Of a stretch of 64,000 nucleotides of DNA, positions 1 to 11,400 are shown in pieces. The notes below the pieces were generated by a model. It did not search any database. It worked only from the letters and a program-made list of their open reading frames with translations, and had not been told where the DNA came from. The DNA comes from Symbiodinium natans (Eukaryota; Sar; Dinophyceae; Suessiales; Symbiodiniaceae), in NCBI GenBank assembly GCA_905221605.1, contig CAJNDS010002197.1, positions 365,852-429,851 on the forward strand, given 5' to 3'. Numbering within the stretch: position 1 is the stretch's first letter; the number at the start of each line of letters is the position of its first letter. Position numbers and translations under genes: made by a program.

Positions 1-120
1 GACCCTCGTCAGAGCGCAAACTGTCCTTCTGAGGTGCCCTGGAGCCCTAAACCCTAAACCCTAAACCCTAGACCCTAGACCCTAGACCCTAAACCCCAGA
101 CCCTAAACCCTAAACCCCTG

Positions 121-205
121 TCCGCTACTACGACTTCCTTGGGGGGCTGAAGAAGTGTTTCACGCCGACCGGACGGCAATCCTTGCCGCGCAGTTTCTGC
201 GATTC
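121..205 (+). CDS. Exon-like island, unknown
   Basis: A non-repetitive G+C-rich block lies between CCCTAAA arrays. Two frames are open: one reads VRYYDFLGGLKKCF, another reads AEEVFHADRTAILAAQFLRF. I do not recognise either, and it does not match the N-terminus expected for the downstream oxygenase. The edges are not resolved. Confidence 0.4.
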
Positions 206-263
206 CGGTTTAAAAAAAAAACTAAACCCTAAACCCTAAACCCTAAACCCTAAACCCTTGTAG

Positions 264-345
264 GCTGCCTCCTGAACCGTCTGAACAGAGGAGCAGCGCG
301 TGCGAGAGTTCTTGGCTCGCTGGGGTCCCGAGGCACTCCCTAGTT
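264..345 (+). CDS. Exon-like island, unknown
   Basis: It starts after a TTGTAG acceptor that closes a CCCTAAA array, and a TTTAGGG array follows at 368. Two frames are open (GCLLNRLNRGAARARVLGSL or LPPEPSEQRSSACESSWLAG). There is no family match. Confidence 0.35.
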
Positions 346-1220
346 TGACGATCTGGGTTGATACAAGGGTTTAGGGTTTAGCGTTTAGGGGTGATATTAA
401 TATGGCAGTTCTGTGAGTTGTGCTCTGCTTTGGGTACCCTGCATATGCAGGCCGCAGTATCTCTTGCTCTGCCATGTTAATTAACTGACATGTACAGTCT
501 GAGAAGGCAACATCCGGCAACTTACAGCTACGGTGTGGGGTCCTTTCCTATTAATTCTTGGTAGGAATTCGGGAATTTGGGACTGTGCACCATACCCCCC
601 CCCCCCCCCAATAATCCTATAAGTTAAGCCTATAAGGAATTTTGCAGAGCCCCCTGTCAAAACCACCTTAAACCCAAACCCGAAACCCTATAGACCCCGG
701 AAGCCCCGAAATCCGCATGAACCTTTCGAGCTCCTTTGCCTGTATAGCCCTGTGGGCCTATGACCTCCACAAGCGCTCTGAGCCCCGTAACACGTGCTTG
801 TTAAGTCCTAGAAGCTCCACCCTAAACCCGAAACCCTAAGCCAGTGTAAGCTCAAAGACTAAAGGCTCTAACCCTACCAGTGGCGTCGCGGGCACCCGCC
901 ATAAACCACCCTAAACCCCAACCCCGAAACTCTGAAATCCCGAAACCCCATATTCTACTTCTTGTAGGTCTCCGAAAATCCTTGTAAATGTTCCAGAATA
1001 GGACCCTACAAAAGGTAGGTTTTGGGTTCTTACAGGTAGACCTCACTCAAAACCCTAAACCCTAAACCCTAAACCCTAGACCCTAAACCCTAAACCCTAA
1101 ACCCCAATCCCCAAACCCTAAACCCTAAACCCGAAACCCTAAACCCCAAACCCTAAACCCGAAACCCCAAACCCTAAACCCGAAACCCTAAACCCTAAAC
1201 CCCAAACATACCCTGAAGAG

Positions 1221-1295
1221 GTCCCGGCAGACGCCGGAGATGCGACGATCGTCGACTTTGATGCGCAAGTGGCTGCCATGATTGAGGCATTCCGG
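1221..1295 (+). CDS. NMO exon 1 of those seen (FDAQVAAMIEAFR)
   Basis: The frame runs from GTC at 1221 to CGG at 1295 and holds FDAQVAAMIEAFR. It joins in phase 0 to AHGIKWFA of the next exon, giving a typical 'helix, short loop, strand GIK' segment of the barrel. The donor is GA at 1296, immediately followed by a TTTAGGG array. The acceptor is AG at 1217-1218 or 1219-1220, so the start is uncertain by a few bases. A CCCTAAA array lies upstream. Confidence 0.65.
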
Positions 1296-2403
1296 GATTT
1301 AGGGTTTAGGGTTTAGGGGTTTAGGGGTTTAGGGTTTAGGGTTTAGGGTTTAGGGTTTAGGGTTTAGGGTTTAGGGTTTAGGGTTTAGGTGTTGTGTAGG
1401 GGCTAAGGGTTTAGGGGTCCGGGGTTTTAGGCTTGAAGGGTGTAAGGGTGTAAGCGTCTAAGGGTTTAGGGGTTTAGGGGTTTTCGGTTTGAGGGTTTAT
1501 ATGCCCCCGCGTTCCTCGTAATCGAATCCCCCCCCCCCCCCCCCCCGCCAATGGTATCGCCTCCCCACCCCCATGGCATCCCCCCCTAAACCCTGCCTGT
1601 TAACCCTAAACACCACAGACCACGGGGAGGACAGAGGACAGAGAAACCCCCCCCCCTCCCCCCCCCCCCGCGTTTTGGGGGGTAAGGAGGGAAAGAGGGA
1701 GGTTTTCACCTCCAGAAACCTATCCAACACGCCGCCAGGGTCGGCGGATCCTGAACTCTACAGCCTAACCCTAAACCCCGAAAAACCCATGAACCACAGA
1801 CCATGAAGGGGGGGGGGGGGACCCAAAACCCACAAGGGGGGGGGAAGGGGGCGGGGAGGGGGAGGGGGAGGGAGGGGGGGGGAGGGGGGGGCGAGCTGGC
1901 CCAAAGAGGGGTCTAAGGGTTGAAGGGTTGTAGGGTTTATGGGTGTAGGGGTTTAAGGGTTGTGTTTCAGGGTTTAAGGGTTTAGGTGCAAAGGTTTGGG
2001 ATCAAAGGTTTGGGTTTAGGGTTCAGGGGGGTTAGAAAATCGCAAAATTGTTGCAGAAGTTTCTCCACGACTACCAGGGAAGACCGGAGTAAGGGTAACT
2101 TCATACACCTGTTGAACTATGCATTGGCCGTTCCGCACAGCACTTGGACGCGCGTTGCGGTGACAGGGGGGTCTCCCCTTGAATCCCTTGAACCCTAAAT
2201 CCAAGGACTTTGGGGCTGACGGCATACTAGGGGGTTTAGGGTCTAGGGTTTAGGGTTTAGGGTCTTAGGAATTTTGGAGGGTTTGTGGGGGGCATGTTTG
2301 GGGGCTGGGCATGTTTGTGGGAAGTCAGGCCTTTTGTGGGGATTCAGAAAGTTATGCCGGCTCAGGGTGTTCATGGAGCATGGCCAACCTCGCAGTCGTG
2401 CAC

Positions 2404-2436
<33 letters not shown>

Positions 2437-5400
2437 ACGTCCTTAAGCAAGCCCTCAAGAAATTCACCAATCCGTTCATTGTTTTGGCTTTTTTTTGTTT
2501 TCACCCCTTGCTCCCTCATCTGATTTCGTTTTGTCTTTCTGACTTGGCGGTGGCAAGTTGCTTTGTGGGCATGACGCATATGGAAGTGTAGGAAACTTAA
2601 GTTCATAAAGGTACACAACAGCTTATAGGAACGTGCAACAATGTATAATCATAGAAAACACTAGTCAAGGTTTTCGCACACGCACACACATGCAAGCTGT
2701 TGTTGGCGTTATCAAACCAAAGCGAGCATCAAAACAGTTCGCAAGACGAACATTTGAAGGAGCCAGATGCTGGTGCGCCGTTACCTAGTTTGCCGTCCCA
2801 AAATCCGGCACAGTGTTTTGTGCTAGCGCCGCGCTAGCACGGCGCTAGCAAAATGTCAACGCAACCTCCCCCGGCGGACCATGGCCCATTCCTCCTCTCC
2901 TCTAGAAGACCACAAAGGAACACCATAGTACCGAGGCTATGCTTGCTGGAGCTCGAGCCCCGCAAGTGGCGACAGCGGAGGAAACCTTCGCTCACGCCAG
3001 AACTCCAGCAGTAGCAGTATGTAGCAGTAACACTAGCAGTTCTTGTGACGACTCGTCCGACAGCAGCGCCTGAAAAATGGTCCGCGCTAGCACCCTTTCT
3101 AGGAAATCATGCTTGGACCCTTCAAATGTCGCATTTGCTACTCCGTCTCAATCAGCTTCTTTTTCCACCGAGGGAGTTCCGATTTAACGTCACTTTCGGG
3201 AACAGGGATTTTGACAACAACCCATGCCAAAGCCAAGAACTGTGTCAGGCTCGGCCGGCCGTAATCTCGTCAATCATGGGCCTTTACTCCGCCAAGCATG
3301 TGGAGCAAATGAAGGCGAATGGGGAGTCGTTCAGGGGACTTGGGTCAAGGGTTGCAGCTTGACTTTTGGGTCTGACTCCAAACTGCAAAACAGTGGTTGG
3401 CATAGCCAATAGCCCGGGCATGTAGAGCCCTGCAGGTTGGGGTCAGAGCGGGCTCAGCTTGCTGCCCAAAACCTTAAACCCCTAAACCCGAAACTACATC
3501 ACTTGAAGGGACAAACGCCATAATCACAGGGCCAAAAGTGACCTTGGATCCTTAGCAGCCCAGTGCTACCCCTTTGCCCTTTTTTGGGGGTTCTGGGTTC
3601 CCTCGCATTAAGTAGTCGGGTCCAAGTGGTCTGGGTTAATTGCTGGGTTCCCAAGTGGCTACGCCCTTTTTACAAAACAAGTTCTATTCGATGGATCAGG
3701 ACCCTGGTCGAGATTTCCTCGGTTTTAGGCTTTATGCATCCGAGGTTTAGGGTTTAGGGTTTAGGGTTTAGGGTTTAGGGATTAAGGGTTCAAGGGTTTA
3801 AGGGTTTAGGGGTTTAAGGATTTAAGGGTTTAAGGGTTTCGGAGTAGACTTTGGAGTGTGGGGTTCAGAGCTTTAGGGTTTAGGGTGTAGGGTTGAGGGT
3901 TCCCTAAACCCTAAACCCTGAACCCTGAACCCTGAACCCTGAACCCTAAACCCTAAACCCTAAACACTGAACCCTGAAACCTAAACCCTAAACCCTCGGT
4001 TGAAAGGTAAACCCGGAGTTCGGCCAAGCGGGGCGCCGCCTCGGCAGCCCCTGCTTTAAGCTTCCTTACGGCAAGTTCCAGCCCCAAATGTATGCAGATC
4101 ATTGGGGCATTTCCCAGAATAGGGGTACCCCGTTTATACCCCAAATAGAATGGAATCCCTTCCAAGTGACCCCCAAAAAGGATACCCCATTCTTGGAAAC
4201 CCTTAGTCTATTTCTTGACCCCGAAAGCAACCATGGTGAGACGCGAAAACAGAGAGTATATGGGCCACGGTTATGACTCTTTTGGGAGGCCTCAAGCCTC
4301 AACCTGAAACCCAAAATCAAAACCCTAAAGCCCTAACAGTCCCACAATACCTACACCCTATATGGTCACTTCTCTAACATGGCCGCTTTTGGGGTCCTTA
4401 CTATCAGGCGGCCCCTCTTCTTTAGGGCACTCCAAAAAGGGGCCATAATTTAGAGAAGTTACCATATACACGGAAGCTGTATACCTAAGATCCAGAGTCG
4501 GCCCTGATTCCCCTTTTTGGGGGGTGTTAGGTTCCCTTATAAGCCCCTTAACAACCAAGAAGGGCACCATTTGTTATTCCTAGGTTGCTCTTGGGTCCCA
4601 AACTCTTAACCTTAAACCCCAAACCCCAAATCCCAAACCCCAAACCCTAAACCCGAAACCCTAAACCCCAAACCCTAAACCCTAAACCCTAAACGCGAAG
4701 GCCCACGGCATCAAGTGGTTCGCGGTGGCGACCACAGTCCACGAGGCCCTGGCAGCGGAAGGTGCCGGAGCCGATGCCATCGTGGCGCAGGGAATGGTGC
4801 CCTGGCATAGATAATCCGAGCACCTGTTTAATTGGGCCCCCCCCCCCCCCCCCCCGCAATAAGGAAGGCAGGGTTCCGCAATAATTGGACCATGGACCTG
4901 CATTGATTCTCCTATTAAAAACAATAGGCTGCAGATCCCTGAGGTGCTGTAGCTTCGCATGTCCGCAAGCAAAACAAAAAGCCTGCCGACAGATTTTTGA
5001 ACCCCCCCAAACAAATTTCTTTAAATGTGGGGGGCTATCCCCATACGAAATCCACCCTAATGGAAAGTAGTCTTCCGGCGGGCTTCCGGCCGCAAAAAAT
5101 GTCTTTAAATGTGGGGGGGGGTTTGATTAAACAGGTGCTCGGATTAGGGGTTTAGGGTTCGGGTTTAGGGTTTAGAGTTTAGGGTGTGCTTGAAGGTTCA
5201 GGGTACTTGCTCACCAACTATAGCTGTACGTAGAGAACCCAAGTTATTTCCATCTTGGGGCACTTAAGGGGCTTATAAGTGGGTTATAAGTACCCCTGAA
5301 CCTCCAAGTCGATCCCAAGAACCATAAGCTAGAACAAACAGGAGCAACTAGGCAAGAACAAGAAAGAATGGATGAGACACATGAAGAAATGAAGAGTAAG

Positions 5401-8400
5401 TAAGCAAAAAAACAATGTCGATTATTGAGCATCACAGAAACAGTAGAGGATGATGAAGATCAACAAGTCACACAATGGCATCTGATGTTCTTTTCTTGTT
5501 TTTAGTATCATGTTTTTTCAGGTTTCAACGCACTCTTTCATCACAACCCTGATGCCCCGAAAGAGCACGCGGCTCCTTGCCCAACCCTGAAGACCAGGAC
5601 GGAACCTACCAAAGGATCCGAGATGCTTTTGACGAATAGAGTGGGGGGTCTAGGGTACGGTTTAGGGTTTAGGGTTGAGAGTTTATGGGTTAATTGTTTG
5701 TTTACGAAACATGTACCCTATGACCATCGTAAGACCTTTACGGGGTCCCTTTTTTTCAGGGGTTGGGCTGGCGAACAAAAAGTGTTGTTGAAGGCTCTGG
5801 GCACTTGCAAGTGGGTAGTGAAAAATTGTTGAGTATGGTACCTGCCACTCGATAGGCATAGCTTTGCCTACAAACGACCCTCAACCCCTTAGCCACAAGT
5901 GTTACCCTGCCCGAAACAGGCCACGAACCTGCAAAACCAAAAGCCCTCAGCATCCTAAACCCCCCCCCAAACCCTAAACCCAAAACCCTAAACCCTAAAC
6001 CCCAAACCCTAAACCCTTAACCCTAAACCCTAAACCCTAAACCCTCCCACGGAAGCAAGGAAGCAGGAGGCCACCGAGGCGCTTTTAAGGCGGAGGATGC
6101 CGCCCGGGACTGGATCCACCCTGAACCCCACGAGCAAAGCAAGGGTTTAGGGTTTAGGGTTTGGGGTTTGGGGTTTAGGGTTTCGGGTTTCGGGTTTCGG
6201 GTTTAGGGTTTAGGGTTTAGGGGTGGATAGCTAGAACCGCTTGTTGCGAGGTTGAAAGGTGAGGGGCTCTGGCAGGCTGGGGCCTTCTTGGGTTGGAGCT
6301 TGGAGGCTGTGAGCGATTGAGGGGTGAGGGCTTTTGGGAATTTATAGGGTTTAGGGTTTGGGGTTTAGGGTTTAGGGTTTGGGGTTTAGGGTTTAGGGTT
6401 TAGGGTTTAGGGTAGGCTTTAGACCTCTTACCGTTGCTACTTCTAAAGTTGTGTTGGGCCTTAGAACTCGATGTAGATCCTACTTCAAGCGGAGAGAGGG
6501 CGCCCCAATCCACTTGAGGGCCTCTCATCTCCGTTTGTTCGTGTGAAAAAAGTCCCCCCCCCGGTTTTAGGATTTATAGGGTTTAGGTCCCATCGGAGGG
6601 TCAAGTAGGTTCTTGGTTGGCCACTCTTCTAAATTATTGTCTGCTAGGATTGCTATCATAAGGCGGCCTCTGTTCTTGAGGGTACTCAACAAGGGGACCA
6701 TAATTTCGAGAACTGACCGGTTAGTTGCATCCACCTACCGAGAAACGACCGAGAGCATTCGATGAAGCCCAAAAAAAAACTCTAGGACCCCACGCCTGCA
6801 GGACCTCGTGGGCCTGTTTTCCCTACTTCCGGCTATCGTGGATGCCGTGCGGGTGCCTTTGGCCCCCCGGGTCCCGGCTTCGTTTGAGGGATGTCGGGTG
6901 TCGGCTATTGTCAGATGCAATGTCCATGGAGGGCATATGTGCGGAGGGGGGGGGAGGGTTCCATGGCTTCCATCTGCTTTGGGCTCAGGTCCCGTGATTC
7001 AAGAAACCCCAACCCGAAGCCCCTGAACCCCAGGGCCTATCCCCCCCACCCATACCCTAAGACCCCTAAACGCCCTGAATCCCCCCAACCCCTGAAAGCC
7101 CCAAAAGCCCTAAAGCTCCTGAGCACCTAGACCCTTCAAACCCCTCAAACCCCTCCAAAAACTCCCTAAACCATACTCCCTAAACCCTCAACCCCAAACC
7201 CTAAACCCTAAAAACCCTAAAAACCCTAAAAACCCTAAAACCCTGAACAAAAAGCTCTAAAGGTGCCGGTGATCGCCACGGGAGGGGTGGCGGACGCACG
7301 CGGCGCCGCCGCGGCCTTCGCCCTGGGCGCCTCTGCCGTGCAGATGGGAACGGGTCTGCTGCGGAGCCCGGAGGAGCTCTTGGGTTGGAGTTCTTGCTGC
7401 AGTAGCCCTAAACCCTAAACCTTAAACCCTAAACCCTAAACCCTAAACCCTAAACCCTAAACCCTAAGCCCTAAGCCCTAAGCCCTAAACCCTAAACCCT
7501 AAACCCTGGGTTTAGGGGTGCAGGGCTTCCGCTCTGGCCGGCGATGGTTCCGAAACAAGTACCACTCAAGCATCCCCACTCGGGTAGCAGACCAGAAGTT
7601 CCAAGGTTCCAAGGAGGGCGAAGCTAAATCATGGGCCCCCCTTTCCCCTACTACCCCCCTCTATACCTCCCCCCCCCCGAGGTTCCCCCCAGAATTAAGG
7701 CTATCTGGGCATAATTCGGCCTAGTTAAGGTTACTTCAGGCGGGAACTTAGGGGGGGGGGGTTAGTATAGAGGGGGGGTTGTAGGGAAACCCATGAAACG
7801 AGCTCAATTCACTTGTCTTGGACGGAAACTTAGCTTCAGCTTGTCTTGGCATGACATGATCATAGACCAAGCACCGCCTTCATCGTGATTAAGGAAGAGG
7901 GCGAAGGATACATGTAGAAATCGCAGGTCCCAATTACTCGCAAACAGATATTTAGTCGTACATTTTCGGAGCTTGCAAAAATCAGTTTAATCCGAGCATC
8001 TGATTAATTAATACCCCCACATTTAAAGAATTTTTTTTTGGCCGGAAGCCCGCCGGAAGACTACTTTCCATTAGGGTGGATTTCGTATGGGACAAACCCC
8101 CCACATTTAAAGGATTTTTTTTGGGGGGGTTCAAAAATCTGTCGGCAGGCTTCTTGTTTTGCTTGCGGAGACGCAAAGCTACAGCACCTCAGGGATCTGC
8201 AGCCTATTGTTTTTAATAGAGAATCAATACAGGGCCACGGTCCAACTATTGCGGAACCCTGCATTCCTTATTGTGGGGGGGGGGGGGCCCACCCACTAAT
8301 CAGAAGCTCGGATTATAGTACAATCTCAAACTTGTATGTTCCTGTTGCATGTGTGGGAGAAACACAAGCCACCAGTTCCATTTGCGAAGAACTGGGTTCG

Positions 8401-11400
8401 GCCTGTCATTTTCTCGACTACACCTTACCCGTAGTCCTGTTCCTTAATCACCATAAAGGAAATGTAAAAGGCTGTGCTTGGTCTATGATCATGTCATGCT
8501 ACAAAGACATGATGAAGCTAAGTTTCCACCCAAGAAAGGTTGAATGAGCTTGTTGTGTTGTGTGAGACATGTCGAGTCTGCTTTTCGTCCTTGGAAGTTC
8601 TGGTCTTAGTAGAAGCGTCTGCCCAGCAAATATTCAATTTGGGACAGGCTGGCGACGCCTACAGTGATAATTTGTGGTGTGTTTCGAGACCTTGGGGAGT
8701 CACGGGAGGGCATATCGGGCTTGTAAGGGCTTGTTGAGGGCATCCATGGGGTTTAGGGTAAGCAAGTCGCAGGCCTGAGCGTGTTTAGGGTTTGGGGGTA
8801 GTTTGGGCTTGTCGCGCTCGAATCGTTTGGGGGTTAGGGTTTTGGGTTGCCAGGCTTCGTTGGTAGGGTTTCATGTTGATAGGTTACAGGCTTTCGGATG
8901 TATAGTGTCTAGGGCTCATATTGTTTAGGGTTTATAAGTAATAGGGTTTAGGTTGTTTGGTGTGTGCAGGGCTTAGTTTGCACTTTATTTGGGATTGACG
9001 GCTTATTGGGATTAAGGTTGCTACTCGTCTCATAGGATGTGTGGGCTTCACGGGGTTCAGGGGTTATAGTTTTTGCATGTAGCGTTTATAGGGTTTAGGG
9101 CTTATAGGAAAGAATGGGACCTTGTCTTTAGTGCTTACAGAATTCAGGGTTGATGGCGTATAGGGTTTAGGGTTCATAGGGCCCAGGGGTTCATAAAAGC
9201 TGAGCGTAGTAGCTTTGGGTGTTTAGGGTTTATGTTTTTAGGGTTTCGTGTTGTAGCTTGTAGGGTCTAGGGATGCAAGTGGTTAGGGGCCAGGGGTTTA
9301 GGGTACAGAGGCTTGTGTGTTTTTTGTTTACGTTCCCTTACGCCGGACCTGCTTTCGAGGCTTGTTTGCAAAATCAAAGCTCTGGAGCCTTCTCCAAGCC
9401 CCCCCCCCCCCCCATCCTAAGCCGATCCGCAGCAGATGTCCCCAGCATGGGGAGCCAAGTTTTTGCGAAGTGTCAAGAAGGGTTTCCCTCCCCCAGCCCC
9501 AAACCCGAAACCCGAAACTCTAAACCCGAAACCCGGAAACCCGAAACGAACAGGCCGCCATCCCACGCGTGTGGGCCGATGCGCTTGGCACCTCCCGGTC
9601 TGATTCTGAGAGCAGGCTTTTTATGTTTGGTAATGAAGTTTTTGGGGTTTGTGTCGGATAGGGCTTTTAATGTTTCAGGCTTGGGGGTTTTGGGGCTTTG
9701 TTTTCTTTGGGTTTGGGGTTTTAGGGTGTGTTTTATAGCATGGCATATGCCCATACGCGAACACATAGAAAATGGATGGATAGAACATGCAACCATGGTA
9801 GATATATGCCAACATGGACCCTTCTTACCTGCTACCCCACAGAAGGCACTCTTTCATGTGCACATTTTAGGGTCCATGTGTGCTGTAAACGAGCCCCGCT
9901 TGAGGCCAGAAGACACTGTGGCCTCGCGGGCCTTCTCCGGGCGTCTAGGCCCGGACTTCACGTGCTGGTTTAGGGTTCAAGGTTTGGGGTTTAGGGTTTA
10001 GGGTTGAGGGTGTTTCCGTTTAGATGTTCAAAGGATTCAGGGCTCATGGCTTTAGACGAGAGTGTTTCGGCTAGGCACCTGGATCCCGAATTCTGTTTTG
10101 TTTCAGGGACCAAGCGTCGCCGAACCTCGTACCCATCATAAGGAACCCTAAACCCTAAACCCTAAACCCTAAACCCTAAACCCTAAACCCGATACACGGC
10201 CCAATTTGAAGGGTTACCAATCTGGTGCGAGGGCTTGCAAGTGAGGTCTGAATGTTCCAATCTGCTTTGGCTCCGCCACCCCCCTGTCGGGTTAGAATCC
10301 CGAAGCCTTGAGCCCAAACCGAAAGCCCTGAGCCCTAAACCCTACAGCCCTAAACCCTAGACCCTAAGCCCGAAACCCTAAACCCTAACCCTAAACCCTA
10401 ACCCGAAACCCTAACCCAAACCTTTAAACCGAACTCCACGGCCTTTCAGGCCGTAGCCTCAAGACGGCCTACACGGTTGCGTCTCTGGCACCCGAAGCGC
10501 CTGAGCCGGCGCCCTATCCGGTGCAGCGCGGGCTCACCACGCCCATGAGGGTGCAGGCGCCGAGACCTTGATGTTTTCTAGGGTTTAGGGTTTAGGGGTC
10601 AGGGTTTAGGGTTTAGGGTTTAGGGTTTAGGGTTTAGGGTTTAGGGTTTAGGGTTTAGGGTTTAGGGTTTAGGGTTTAGGGTTTAGGGTTGAGGGAGCCG
10701 GAGGGGCTTGCAAGGGTTCAGGGTTGAGGGCTGAGGGTGTAGGCAGCACCTCTCTACCCTGGGTCAAACCCATACCCCGAACTTGGAAAAATTGCAGGTT
10801 GCGATACTAAGGGACCCTTAATAAAGATCCCCAAATAGTAGGATTCCTTTAAAAGATGGACCGCAAGAATGTACCCGTAATTTCGGAAACCCCCCCACTA
10901 TAGGGTTTAGTAGGGGGGGTTCAGTTGTTTTCCGAAACCCCCAAAGCTTACACGACCTTGTAGCCCTAAACCCGAAACCCTAAACCCTAAACCCTAAACC
11001 CTAAACCTTAAACACCCTTTCTGGACCTCCCAAGGGCCCGAAAAAACACGGTTGCAGGTTCATGTCGAGAGACCTCCGGGTCCCGGTGGGGCATGCCTGG
11101 GGGCAGCAGGGTTCAGGATCTAGGGCTTTTGCAGAGTTGGTTTAGGGTTTAGGGTTTAGGGTTTGGGGTTTGGGGTTTAGGGTTTAGGGTGTAGGGGCCT
11201 AACGTCTGTGAGGGTTCAAGCGCCAAACACCCGACCTTAAACCCATAAAACCCAAAACCAAAGCCCTAAAAACGAAGCTGCGGGCCCTCGGATCGAATCG
11301 TGGTGGGTTTAGGGTTGAAAGTTTAGGGTTTAGGGTTTAGGGTTTAAGGAAATCTGGTTGGTGATTTCAGGGTCTGCTGTTTAGGATTTCAGGGTTTTCT

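Larger units (their letters stand above)
1296..4700 (+). other. Intron of the NMO gene, 3.4 kb, repeat-filled
   Basis: It begins GA followed by a TTTAGGG array and ends in a CCCTAAA array plus CGAAG. Inside are C- and G-runs at 1530-1546 and 1807-1890, a dispersed repeat at 1655-1755, a long C-run at 2404-2435, an array-free stretch 2600-3460, and small inverted-repeat elements at 3554-3670, 4095-4200, 4359-4468 and 4480-4590. Confidence 0.7.
4797..6059 (+). other. Intron of the NMO gene with two inverted-repeat elements
   Basis: This is a GT-AG intron. It carries the elements at 4812-5146 and 5188-5310, then mixed sequence, and ends in CCCTAAA arrays (5965-6046). Confidence 0.75.
7384..9909 (+). 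other. Intron of the NMO gene with nested inverted-repeat elements
   Basis: This is a GT-AG intron of 2.5 kb. It contains a CCCTAAA array (7406-7507), a hairpin element (7641-7790), a nested element pair (7791-8550) and, from 8750 to 9300, G-rich degenerate TTTAGGG-like sequence without regular arrays. An unseen micro-exon may lie here. Confidence 0.65.

Noticed and set aside
8038-8547. 169-codon open frame on + strand
   Set aside because: It crosses the border between a family A element and its host element and includes a G-run.
9273-10001. 242-codon open frame on + strand, the longest in the window
   Set aside because: Most of it translates degenerate TTTAGGG-like text and repeats (PETRN, FRVQGLGFRV). 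Only the short TVASRAFSG part is an NMO exon.
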